Below, piece by piece: positions 34,052 to 41,995 of a DNA stretch of 64,000 nucleotides. The stretch lies in NCBI GenBank assembly GCA_963749605.1, contig CAVVNN010000002.1, positions 372,001-436,000 on the forward strand, in the 5' to 3' direction. The position numbers and the translations under genes are program-made. The stretch comes from CAVVNN01 sp963749605 (GTDB taxonomy: Bacteria > Actinomycetota > Thermoleophilia > Solirubrobacterales > 70-9). The first letter of the stretch is position 1. Each line of letters starts with the position of its first letter. The notes under the pieces were generated by a model. The model was given only the letters and a program-made list of their open reading frames with translations. It searched no databases and was not told where the DNA came from.

Positions 34052-35309
34052 TTGAGCGGCGAGGAGACCGGATCGACAGTGGCCAAAGGAGCGCTCGACG
34101 ACGTCCTCGTGACCGAGCGCGAGCACTGGCCTGACGGGCCACCCCACGCGTTGTTCAAGCAGATGCGCCGGGAATGCCCCGTCCACTGGACCGCTCGCGT
34201 CACCGAGTTTCCGGAGTCCGCCGGCTACTGGTCGGTGACGACCGCCGACGACGTCTACGAGGTGAGCCGCGACTGGCAGACCTACTCCTCCGAACTCGGC
34301 GGCATCACCGCGATCACCGCGATCTTCCCGCTCGAGCTGATGCGGGCGATGTTCATCGGCATGGACCCGCCCAAGCACGACCGGGTCAAGGCGCTGTTCC
34401 AGGCCGGCTTCACGCCGAAGCGGATCGCCGCCCACGAGGAGCCGATCCGGAAGATCGTCGCCGACGTCCTCGACCGCCTCGACGGCCGCGAGACCTGCGA
34501 CCTGGTCGCCGACGTCGCCCAGCCCGCCGTCGCCCGCGTGATCGGCAGCTTCATGGGGATACCGAAGGAGGACGACGCGATCTGGGCCGAGCTGATGAAC
34601 TCGACCCTCGGCGCCAGCGATCCCGACCTCAACCCCGGCGGCATCGAGGGCGCTGTCGAGACAGACCGTCCCCGAGATCTTCGAGCGCTGCGGCAGGATG
34701 ATCGCGGAGCGGCGCGAGAACCCCACCGACGACCTGACCAGCGTCCTCGTCCACGCCGAGATCGACGGCGAGAAGCTCGAGGAGCACGAGATCGTGATGG
34801 GCTTCTTCCTCCTCGTCGCCGCCGGCAACGACAGCACCAAAGCGACCTACTGCAGCGGAATGCGGGCGCTGATGGAACACCCCGACCAGCGCCAGCTGCT
34901 GCTCGACGACCCCGCGCTGATCCCCGGCGCGGTCGAGGAGTCGCTGCGGATGTTCCCCGCCTTCGCCCACTTCCGCCGCACCGCCACCCGTGACACCGAG
35001 CTGCACGGACAGGAGATCAAGGAGGGCGACAAGGTGGTGATGTGGTACGCGTCCTCAAACCGCGACGAGACGCGCTACGAGGACCCCGACCGCTTCGACG
35101 TCCTCCGCAACCCCGAGCACCAGGCCTTCGGCGCCGGCGGTCGCCACTTCTGCCTCGGCACCTCTCTGGCCCGGCTCGAGCTGAAGGTCCTCTTCGAGGA
35201 GACCCTCGCCCGCTACCCGAACATGACCCTGGCCGGAAGGCCCAAGTTCACCGAGTCGGCCTTCCTCAACCAGCTGAAGACGCTGCCCGTGCGGCTGTCG
35301 GGGCCCTGA
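34052..35309 (+). CDS. Cytochrome P450 (single frameshift near 34648-34650)
   Basis: A bacterial P450 monooxygenase of about 418 residues once the frame is restored. The first part runs from TTG 34052 to about 34650 and contains the helix-C-type motif MDPPKHDRVK. The second part, in the +1 frame, has the I-helix AAGNDSTK, ExxR in EESLR, and the heme-binding FGAGGRHFCLG with the cysteine ligand. The frame break fits one extra G in a GGG run: removing it gives continuous protein through GIEALSRQTVPEIF. Both halves are otherwise intact. A ferredoxin that could serve it lies 17 kb away at 52226. Substrate unknown; FRRTA and SSNRD suggest the CYP125/142-like sterol/fatty-acid region, weakly. Confidence 0.85.
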
Positions 35310-35337
35310 GCCGTTTACATGTCTCGGCCGTCGCGCC

Positions 35338-35445
35338 CTATCGGCCTGATCCGCGGAAGCCAAGCGGGGGACCATCTCGAAGGTGGCGCAAGAAGCTTCG
35401 GTAGAACTCGATCGCCCGGTCTTGGTCGTTGACGGGGATCGTCAC
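35338..35445 (-). pseudogene. Remnant of a glyoxalase/VOC-family gene
   Basis: A 35-codon minus-strand frame beginning VTIPVNDQDRAIEFYRSFL matches the first strand and helix of glyoxalase/bleomycin-resistance (VOC) proteins. It then diverges and stops after GFRGSGR. A complete VOC protein needs about 110 residues or more, so only the N-terminal part of the module survives. It lies between the P450 and a small membrane protein. Confidence 0.55.
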
Positions 35446-35476
35446 CGATCCACAGTTGTGGCTCTATGGCGAGCCA

Positions 35477-35626
35477 TCACCCTCGCCGTCCGTAGTAGCG
35501 GCCTCGTCCCATAACCGCGAAGAGTACGAGGATGATGACGAGCACCCACAACAGCGGACTCACGGCGACGCTTCCCACCAACGCCAAGACGATGAGAATG
35601 ACAAGCAGAATGACGATCAGATCCAT
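35477..35626 (-). CDS. 49-residue hydrophobic protein (DUF3309-like)
   Basis: From ATG 35626, two adjacent membrane segments (IVILLVILIVLALVG and LLWVLVIILVLFAV) and a short basic tail MGRGRYYGRRG. The layout is that of the small DUF3309 membrane proteins, although I cannot confirm the family without a search. An ATG at 35662 would add a polar lead. Function unknown. Confidence 0.65.
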   Translation of the reverse strand: MDLIVILLVILIVLALVGSVAVSPLLWVLVIILVLFAVMGRGRYYGRRG

Positions 35627-35763
35627 ACCTATAACTCTAATGCCCGAATCGCGGTTTCGCAACGATCACGCGGCGAGAGCGGTCTTGGGAGACGAGACGC
35701 ACAACCGGGCGGTGGCCACAGCGGACTTCGAGGTGTGGTACTCGACGAGGCTCGACCTGATTC

Positions 35764-36531
35764 TCATTCCCGATAGAGGAGGTGTCCGCCCAGCAGTGCG
35801 GTGACCGTGGCGAAGCCAAACCCGCGGGCGCGAAGGCCCCGGATCACACCGGGCAGGGCCCTCACCGTTTGCGGATGGCGGCCTCCGTCGTGCATGAGAA
35901 TGATCGACCCCGGCCGCGCGAGGCCAACCGCATTCGAGCGAATGGCGGAGGCGCCGGGGTGCTTGTCGTCAAGGGAATCGACATCCCAGAGCACCGTCTC
36001 GAGCCCCGCGCGGCGCGCCGCCGAATCGACCCTCCCGTCTATCGATCCATATGGAGGGCGGAACAGACAGGGACGGAAGCCTGTCGCACGCTCGATCCGG
36101 CTGTTCGTCGCGGCGAGCTCGCCGTATCCCGGGTATCGCGGATGGTGGTAGGCGTGGTTGCCGATCTCGTCGCCGCTGCTGAGGATTTCCCCCATCAGCA
36201 CTTCCCGGCGCGCCACATGGCGCCCCTCCTCGAAGAAGGTCGCCCTCACATGCAGTTGGTTGAGAATCGCCAGAATCGCCGGCGTTTGCGTGACGCTCGG
36301 CCCGTCATCGAAGGTGAGCGCCACACGCTCACGGGAGCGCGATCCGCTCGCGGCGACGGAGCCGGCGCGAGCTGTGCAGCCAACGAGTTCGCGACCGCCC
36401 ACCGGAGTGGCGCCATCTTCGCCCAGCGGCTGCCCCTGTGAGGATCTCGCCTGCGCCCCAGTCAGACTCGCGACGGCGACGACCGCCAAGGCTGGGGCAA
36501 ATCGTCGCCTATGAAAGCCACGCGTGCTCAT
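35764..36531 (-). CDS. Secreted polysaccharide deacetylase (NodB domain)
   Basis: 255 residues from ATG 36531. The N-terminus is a signal peptide (basic STRGFHRRR, hydrophobic APALAVVAVASLTG). The NodB domain carries motif 1 TFDDGP, the metal-binding HAYHHP, RPPYG and a late LMHDGG, i.e. the complete active-site set of carbohydrate esterase family 4. It likely removes acetyl groups from peptidoglycan or another extracellular glycan. It is divergent from the MprF-like gene; both would modify the cell envelope. A much longer upstream open frame is antisense and rejected. Confidence 0.9.
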   Translation of the reverse strand: MSTRGFHRRRFAPALAVVAVASLTGAQARSSQGQPLGEDGATPVGGRELVGCTARAGSVAASGSRSRERVALTFDDGPSVTQTPAILAILNQLHVRATFFEEGRHVARREVLMGEILSSGDEIGNHAYHHPRYPGYGELAATNSRIERATGFRPCLFRPPYGSIDGRVDSAARRAGLETVLWDVDSLDDKHPGASAIRSNAVGLARPGSIILMHDGGRHPQTVRALPGVIRGLRARGFGFATVTALLGGHLLYRE

Positions 36532-36618
36532 CCAGCCCACCGCACGAAGACTGTCACGAGTTGCTCGATCGAGCGTAATTAGGAAACGCTTAGGAGCGCT
36601 CGCGATCATCCGCCGCCC

Positions 36619-38397
36619 TTGTTCCGGGTTGATCGCCACGAGCTCGGTCCGCGGCTGCACGTGCTCGGGCGCAGGATCCACGAGTGCCACCTCGGGCTTG
36701 GCATGCACCGGGTGCCCACGCCGCTCCGGGCCCGCGCCCGCGCGCATCGGCTCGCCCCCCTCGCCGGCGCCTGCACCGTTGCGATGGGCCTGGTCAACGT
36801 CGCCTCGGCGCTCACCCCCGACGAACACTCCAGGGTCCACCTGCTGCTCGAACTGGTGCCGCGAGAGGTTCCGGTTGCGGCGCACGCGCTCGCGCTCTCG
36901 GCGGGGATCTCGCTGGCGATCCTGGGCCTCTACCTGATGCGCCGTCGGCGCCGCGCCTGGGCGCTCGCCGTGACGATCCTCGTGGTCGCGGGGGCCCTCA
37001 ACCTCCTCAAGGGCTTGGACGTCGAGGAGGCCTTTGCGAGCTGGGCACTGGCCGCGCTGCTGGTCTGGGGTCGGGACGCGTTCTGCGTGATGCACGAAGA
37101 GGATGGCTGGGGCGGCCCCCTCGTGCTGAGCGCCTGCGCGCTGGGCGGCGCGGTCGCCACCAGCGCCGTCGCCCTGATCGCCGCCGCCCACTGGGGCACC
37201 CCGCGGCTCACCCCGAGCCGAGGCGTCGCCGAGCTCGTGGCATCGCTGACGCTCGCGCCGCCGCCGATCCACTACCGCGATCCCTTCGACTGGGTTCCAG
37301 GAGCACTCGACGTACTCTGGCTCGGCGCCGCGCTCATCGTCTCCTGGCTGCTCTTCCGGCCGCTGGCGGCGCCACGCGGGCTGCCGCCGGCGGAGCTTCG
37401 ACCGCTCGCCCGGGAGATGGTCGAGCGCCACGGCAGCGACACCCTCAGCTTCTTCAAGCTGCGCGCCGACAAGCACCACTTCTTCGACAGCACGCGCCGC
37501 GCCTTCGTGGGCTACCGAATCGAGGCCGGAGTCCTGCTCGTCTCCGGCGATCCGATCGGGCCACCGTCTGCGCTGCCTGGCCTGCTGAGAGAACTGAGCG
37601 GCTTTGCCGAGATGCGAGGGCTGGCGGTCGGCGTCGTCGGCGCGAGCGAGGAGTTCGCCGCGCTGGGTGCGAGCGCAGGCCTTCGCTCCTTCTACATCGG
37701 CGACGAGGCGATCGTCGACCTCGCCGCCTTCTCCCTCGAGGGGCGCTCGATCCGCAAGGTGCGCCAGGCCGTGACCCGGGCGCGGAAGGCCGGCTTCACC
37801 GCCGCGGTGCATCGTCTGGGCGACCTCTCCGAGAGCGAGCTGGGCGAGCTCGAAGCGCTCTCCGCCCGCTGGCGTGGCGACGAGCCCGAGCGCGGCTTCT
37901 CGATGTCGATCGACAGCCTGCGGGGAGAGCATCTATCCGAGAGCCTGGTGGTCGTCGCCCGCGATGCCGAGGAGACCGCGCGCGGCTTCCTCCACTTTGC
38001 CCCGTGCTACGGACGGCCGGCGATGTCGCTGGGATCGATGCGACGCGACCGCGACAGCGTCAACGGCCTCACCGAGTACCTCGTGGTCAGCGCCGTCGAG
38101 ATGCTGCGCGAGCGCGGAATCGAGGAGATCTCACTCAACTTCGCGGCCTTCGCACGCCTGCTCCGGAGTCCGAACGGAATCTGGGAGCGAACCCTCGGCA
38201 GGATCGTCACTCTCGCCAATCCGCACTTCCAGATCGAGAGCCTCTACCGCTTCAACGCCAAGTTCTCGCCCCGCTGGCAGCCGCGCTACCTGCTCTACGA
38301 GCGCCGCCCGCTCGGCTTCGCCCGCACCGGCTTCGCAGCGATGTGGGCCGAGGGCCAGCTGCCCTCGCCGATCCCACGAGCGATGCGCCTCGGTTAG
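36619..38397 (+). CDS. MprF-like aminoacyl-phosphatidylglycerol synthase (DUF2156)
   Basis: Up to 592 residues. The N-terminal half has about six membrane helices (roughly residues 45-260), and the C-terminal half is a DUF2156 acyltransferase-like domain (about 275-590) with FFKLRADKHHFFDS, RIEAGVLLVSGDPIGPP and the late SLYRFNAKFSPRWQPRY, all typical. These enzymes transfer lysine or alanine from aminoacyl-tRNA to phosphatidylglycerol, lowering the negative surface charge. The start is uncertain: TTG 36619 is the longest, and ATG 36703 (MHRVPTPLRARARAH) is also good. No fused lysyl-tRNA synthetase is present, unlike mycobacterial LysX. Confidence 0.88.
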   Translation: MFRVDRHELGPRLHVLGRRIHECHLGLGMHRVPTPLRARARAHRLAPLAGACTVAMGLVNVASALTPDEHSRVHLLLELVPREVPVAAHALALSAGISLAILGLYLMRRRRRAWALAVTILVVAGALNLLKGLDVEEAFASWALAALLVWGRDAFCVMHEEDGWGGPLVLSACALGGAVATSAVALIAAAHWGTPRLTPSRGVAELVASLTLAPPPIHYRDPFDWVPGALDVLWLGAALIVSWLLFRPLAAPRGLPPAELRPLAREMVERHGSDTLSFFKLRADKHHFFDSTRRAFVGYRIEAGVLLVSGDPIGPPSALPGLLRELSGFAEMRGLAVGVVGASEEFAALGASAGLRSFYIGDEAIVDLAAFSLEGRSIRKVRQAVTRARKAGFTAAVHRLGDLSESELGELEALSARWRGDEPERGFSMSIDSLRGEHLSESLVVVARDAEETARGFLHFAPCYGRPAMSLGSMRRDRDSVNGLTEYLVVSAVEMLRERGIEEISLNFAAFARLLRSPNGIWERTLGRIVTLANPHFQIESLYRFNAKFSPRWQPRYLLYERRPLGFARTGFAAMWAEGQLPSPIPRAMRLG

Positions 38398-38435
38398 GCA
38401 CTCGCGGGATTGTGATCGATTTATGCCTGAGGAGA

Positions 38436-39758
38436 TCACGGGAGTTCGACAAAGCGCGCGACGATGGTTTCGCCGGTGACGACCAGCTTGCCGGTGGCGT
38501 CGATCAACGGCTGCATCGCGCGTTCTCCCTGCTTCAGGAAGCGACGCTTGAAGACTCCATCGCCGAAAAATCTGCGGTCGCGGCGACCGTCGGGCATGTA
38601 CCGAACGACGGTGAAAAGGCCGAGGTAGGCGTGTCGGTGCGCGGTCGAGCCTGCAACGACGATCCGCCCGTCCCGCCGCACGACGATGCCATCGCCGTAG
38701 GTGTCGGCGTCGAGGTGGGTTCGGACTACCCCATTGCGACCGAAGCTTGGATCGAGCCGACCGGCATGGGTGTACCGAGCGACGGCAATGGCCCAACGGC
38801 GGCCCATCCGGACCGAACCGGAGACCAGAAACCTGCCGCGGCGGTCGGGCGCAATTCCCTGTCCGAAGGAGCAACGGCACCGACCGCCTGCCCGGGTCCG
38901 GACGAAGCCTCGCCTGCCAAAGCTGCGATCGATCTCACCGCGGCGGGTCAGCCGGGCGAGCATGAAGCGCCCGTGGTCGTAGCCACCCGCGTAGAGCCTG
39001 CCGGCGCGGTCGAAGCTGATGCCGCCGACGGAGGATCCCGAGTTTTCGTTCTGCCACTTCGACGGCGGGAGATGGACTACATGCCGCGCGCCGAACCCTC
39101 CGCCCAGCGGGAGGCGCTCCACGTAGCCGGCTTCCCCGAATTCTTCAACCCCTTGGACCTCCTCTCCGGCGATGAAGATGTGATCCATGTGCACTGCGAT
39201 GTCGTTGATGCTCTTCGAGTGCAGGAGCAACATGCCCCTGTGCCGGTGACCGTGGCGACTGCCCCCGAAACCGGTGTCGAGCCCGCCGTCGGAATCGAGG
39301 CGGACGATCGCCGAGTACTCGCGCGGGTCGCCATATTCCGGTTCGCATTCTTCGCAGTTATCGACCGGGTAGGGGGTGTAGAGGCCACCAGCCAGGATCT
39401 TCCCATCGGCCTGCACCGAAACAGCCGAGACGCTTCCGAACGAGCCACCTTCCTCGCCGGGAAGCCTGACGATGGCGACTCCCCCCTTGCCGAAGTCCTG
39501 GTCGAGCGAGCCATTCCCCTGGTAGCGGTAGACCGCAAACCCGAGCTCGCTGTGTCCTCCGACGACAAGCCGCCCACCGGGGTAGATGGCCGTCCGATTG
39601 CTGGGCGCGGGTATGTCGCCGATCCATTCGGCCGTGCCGGGCGCCTTGACGAAACCCTTGTCGCCGAAGGAGGGGTCGAGCCGAGACGCGCCAGCAGCCA
39701 AGCCCGGCTCGATTGCCAACAGGACGAGTGCAAGGAATGGAAGCGACCGCTTGAACAT
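38436..39758 (-). CDS. Secreted delta-60 repeat (beta-propeller-like) protein
   Basis: 440 residues with a signal peptide (KRSLPFLALVLLAIEPGLAAGA). At least six copies of a G-x-L/I-D-x-x-FG-x-x-G motif recur about every 55-75 residues (for example RLDPSFGDKGFV, SLDQDFGKGGVA, EIDRSFGRRGFV, RLDPSFGRNGVV), which defines delta-60 repeats. Between them are VQADGKILAGG-like strands. Cysteine pairs CEEC and CRC are present. The repeats build a propeller-like extracellular protein of unknown role. These are frequent in Solirubrobacterales. Confidence 0.88.
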   Translation of the reverse strand: MFKRSLPFLALVLLAIEPGLAAGASRLDPSFGDKGFVKAPGTAEWIGDIPAPSNRTAIYPGGRLVVGGHSELGFAVYRYQGNGSLDQDFGKGGVAIVRLPGEEGGSFGSVSAVSVQADGKILAGGLYTPYPVDNCEECEPEYGDPREYSAIVRLDSDGGLDTGFGGSRHGHRHRGMLLLHSKSINDIAVHMDHIFIAGEEVQGVEEFGEAGYVERLPLGGGFGARHVVHLPPSKWQNENSGSSVGGISFDRAGRLYAGGYDHGRFMLARLTRRGEIDRSFGRRGFVRTRAGGRCRCSFGQGIAPDRRGRFLVSGSVRMGRRWAIAVARYTHAGRLDPSFGRNGVVRTHLDADTYGDGIVVRRDGRIVVAGSTAHRHAYLGLFTVVRYMPDGRRDRRFFGDGVFKRRFLKQGERAMQPLIDATGKLVVTGETIVARFVELP

Positions 39759-39877
39759 GAGTGCCTAGGCTTGGTCAATACTCGCCTATCGGTCCGTCGC
39801 ACGCCGAGCCGCGTGTGGCCCGGATTGAGTCAAGCGGCAGAGTTCATCGGGAGTGGGCCGCCGAGCGGACCACCTAG

Positions 39878-39950
39878 TACCGCTACCGGGATTCGAACCC
39901 GGGTTTCCGGACTGAGAATCCGGCGTCCTAGTCCCCTGGACGATAGCGGC
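39878..39950 (-). tRNA. tRNA-Glu (anticodon CTC)
   Basis: Minus-strand cloverleaf: acceptor GCCGCTA with TAGCGGT (one G-T pair at the end), anticodon stem CCGGA/TCCGG with loop TTCTCAG (anticodon CTC, reads GAG), T arm CCGGG-TTCGAAT-CCCGG. Discriminator A, no CCA encoded. Confidence 0.95.
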
Positions 39951-40025
39951 GCGAGAGCGCCATCTTAGCGAGGGCCATCGACGGCTGTTGTGTACCGGGT
40001 CCCGTCCGGACCGAGAGCTAGATTA

Positions 40026-40039
40026 CGAACATGTGTTCG
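40026..40039. promoter_or_regulatory. SOS-box-like LexA site
   Basis: CGAACATGTGTTCG is a perfect 14-bp palindrome that fits the Gram-positive/actinobacterial LexA consensus (CGAAC, four bases, GTTCG). It is intergenic, 51 bp before tRNA-Leu(CAG), 143 bp before the LAGLIDADG gene and 76 bp from the 5' end of the opposing tRNA-Glu. No classical SOS gene is adjacent. Binding is inferred from sequence only. Confidence 0.6.
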
Positions 40040-40089
40040 ATCAACTGCGCTAGCCCGAACCCCGTCAGATCGCTAGATTGGAGGGCCAC

Positions 40090-40174
40090 GCGGGCGTGCT
40101 GGAACCAGGTATACAGCATCGGCTCAGAACCGGTGGCGCTTACGCGCATGAGGGTTCGACTCCCTCCGCCCGCA
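40090..40174 (+). tRNA. tRNA-Leu (anticodon CAG)
   Basis: A class II tRNA of 85 nt. Acceptor GCGGGCG/CGCCCGC, D stem CTG/CAG with GG in the loop, anticodon stem ATCGG/CCGGT with loop CTCAGAA (anticodon CAG, reads CTG), a long variable arm (GGCGCTTACGCGC region) and T arm GAGGG-TTCGACT-CCCTC. Discriminator A, no CCA. The LAGLIDADG gene begins 7 bp after it. Confidence 0.93.
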
Positions 40175-40181
40175 TCTCGTC

Positions 40182-40982
40182 ATGCACAGTAGCGCCACCG
40201 TCGCCTCTGTTCTGAAGCTGCACGAGGCCGGGCTGAACAACTGCGAGATCTCGCGACGCACCGGAGTCTCTCGCCCGACAATCCGCGACTGGGTGCACGG
40301 AAAGGTTCCCCACTCCTTTCGAAGCAAGCCACTGATCTATGGACGGCGATTGGAACCAGGACAGAGCTGTCGGCGCTGCGGCCTGGGCTCGCACCGCTTC
40401 GATCGGCTCGGGGGCGACTATGTGCATCTCCTTGGGCTGTACCTCGGCGATGGATCGATAGCCGAGCACCGAAGAAGCGTCTACAGGCTCAGAATCACCC
40501 TGGATGTTCGCTACCCGGGCATCGTCCGCGAATGCGAGGAGGTCATGCAGGCCGTCGTTCCGTGGAATCGAGTCAGCCGCCAGCTGAGAAAGTGCAACTG
40601 CTATGAGGTGCATGCGTATTCGAAAAGCTGGCCGTGCCTGTTCCCGCAGCATGGGCCCGGTCCGAAGCACACGCGACCTATCTTCCTTTCGGATTGGCAG
40701 CAGGAGCTTGCCGAGCGTTGGCCCGACCAGCTGCTGAAGGGCCTGATCCAATCCGACGGTTGCCGGTTCGTCAACACCGGGCGAGGTGGCTGGCGGCATC
40801 CACGCTACGCGTTCTCCAACGTTTCCACTGACGTCACGAGCATCTTCTGTTCCGCTTGCGACTGCCTCGGGCTGCGCTGGACGGCAGCCTTTCCGAAGTC
40901 CGAAACGGCGGCGGTCGCGATCTACGTTTCGCGCAAGGCCGACGTGGCGAGGCTCGACGAGTTCGTGGGGCCGAAGCGGTAG
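40182..40982 (+). CDS. Stand-alone LAGLIDADG endonuclease-like protein with N-terminal HTH
   Basis: 266 residues from ATG 40182. An N-terminal helix-turn-helix (VLKLHEAGLNNCEISRRTGVS then RPTIRDWVHG, about 8-38) is followed by a CRRCG segment and two LAGLIDADG-like helices: LLGLYLGDG (about 82-90) and LLKGLIQSDG (about 185-194), each keeping the acidic residue. This is the architecture of free-standing homing-endonuclease relatives common in actinobacteria; some are thought to act as regulators rather than nucleases. It is not inside an intron or intein here. It has almost no leader after tRNA-Leu, so it probably shares that transcript. Confidence 0.82.
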   Translation: MHSSATVASVLKLHEAGLNNCEISRRTGVSRPTIRDWVHGKVPHSFRSKPLIYGRRLEPGQSCRRCGLGSHRFDRLGGDYVHLLGLYLGDGSIAEHRRSVYRLRITLDVRYPGIVRECEEVMQAVVPWNRVSRQLRKCNCYEVHAYSKSWPCLFPQHGPGPKHTRPIFLSDWQQELAERWPDQLLKGLIQSDGCRFVNTGRGGWRHPRYAFSNVSTDVTSIFCSACDCLGLRWTAAFPKSETAAVAIYVSRKADVARLDEFVGPKR

Positions 40983-40992
40983 GCGGCGGGGC

Positions 40993-41910
40993 TCAGGCGG
41001 GCTGCTTGGCCAGGGCTTGCGAGCCGGCGCGGGCGGCGTTGGCGGCGATCTCCTCGACGAAGGTCGGCCAGAGGGCCCGGGGCAGGTCGTGACCCATGCC
41101 CTCGATCGTCTTCAGGCGGGCGCCGGGGATCGCCTTTGCCGTCGCCCGGCCGCCGACCGGGCGGACGAGGGGGTCGCTTGCGCCGTGGATCACGGTCGTC
41201 GGCACGCGCACGCTGTGCAGGGCCGGCGTGCGATCGCCGGAGGCGCTGATCGCGTGCAGCTGGCGCGCGACCCCGGTGCGGCGGTGGTCGCGGTCGTAGG
41301 AGGCGCCCGCCACCTCGCGCAGGCGCCGCTCGTCCATCGGGTAGCCCGGCGAGCCGATCACGCGGAAGGTCCTCACGGCCTGCTCGACCGCGGCCTCGCG
41401 CCCCTTGACCGGCGCCGCCAGCAACACACGCAGCGCCCCCCGGGTCGGGAAACCGAGCCAGCGCTTGCCGGTCGTCGACATGATCGAGACCATCGAGCGC
41501 AGCCGCTCGGGGTGGTGGATCGCCAGCGTCTGGGCGATCATCCCGCCCATCGAGGCGCCGACCACGTGGGCGGAGTCGATCCCGAGATGGTCCATCAACC
41601 CCGCCGTGTCGGCGGCCATGTCGGTCAGGAGGTAGGGGGCGGTCGAGCGGCGGCCGAAGATCGTGTCGGCGCGCTTCGGCAGCCCGGCCGCCTCGATCTT
41701 GGTCGAGTGGCCGATATCGCGGTTGTCGAAGCGGACGACGCGGAAGCCGCGCTCGGCCAGCAGCGCGCAGAAGCGCTCGTCCCAGGCGATCATCTGCGTC
41801 GCCAGGCCCATCACCAGCAGCAGCGGCTCCCCTCCCGGGTCGCCCATCTCCTGGTAGGCAAGCTCGATCCCGTTGGCGGGCGCCAGGCGCTCTTCGCTGA
41901 AACCGCTCAC
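40993..41910 (-). CDS. Alpha/beta hydrolase
   Basis: About 305 residues from GTG 41910 (VSGFSEERLAPANGIELAYQ); an ATG at 41982 would add a basic stretch that does not look conserved. The fold markers are LLLVMGLATQ (oxyanion region), RFDNRDIGHS, the nucleophile elbow GASMGG, an acid in HGASDPLV and a His in GMGHDLP. It is related to the aclacinomycin-methylesterase/RdmC-like hydrolases. The intended substrate is unknown. Divergent from the metallophosphoesterase. Confidence 0.87.
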   Translation of the reverse strand: MSGFSEERLAPANGIELAYQEMGDPGGEPLLLVMGLATQMIAWDERFCALLAERGFRVVRFDNRDIGHSTKIEAAGLPKRADTIFGRRSTAPYLLTDMAADTAGLMDHLGIDSAHVVGASMGGMIAQTLAIHHPERLRSMVSIMSTTGKRWLGFPTRGALRVLLAAPVKGREAAVEQAVRTFRVIGSPGYPMDERRLREVAGASYDRDHRRTGVARQLHAISASGDRTPALHSVRVPTTVIHGASDPLVRPVGGRATAKAIPGARLKTIEGMGHDLPRALWPTFVEEIAANAARAGSQALAKQPA

Positions 41911-41995
41911 ACGAGCGAAGTCTAGTCGGGCTGGCCAGGCAGCCAGGCGCGGGCGTACGGCCTGCCGCATGCGGGCGATCATCTAACTTGGCCGG

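Noticed and set aside
35627..35763. Possible small gene between the hydrophobic miniprotein and the deacetylase
   Set aside because: Short open frames exist on both strands, but none has a ribosome-binding site, a membrane or signal pattern, or similarity I recognise.
36684..39968. A 1094-codon open frame on the plus strand across the MprF-like and delta-60 genes
   Set aside because: It overlaps two well-supported genes in the wrong frame or strand, is Arg/Ala/Pro-rich, and shows no family signature.
40182..40982. Intron or intein carrying the LAGLIDADG protein
   Set aside because: The preceding tRNA-Leu is complete without removing any sequence, and the frame has its own ATG and stop with no split host gene around it.
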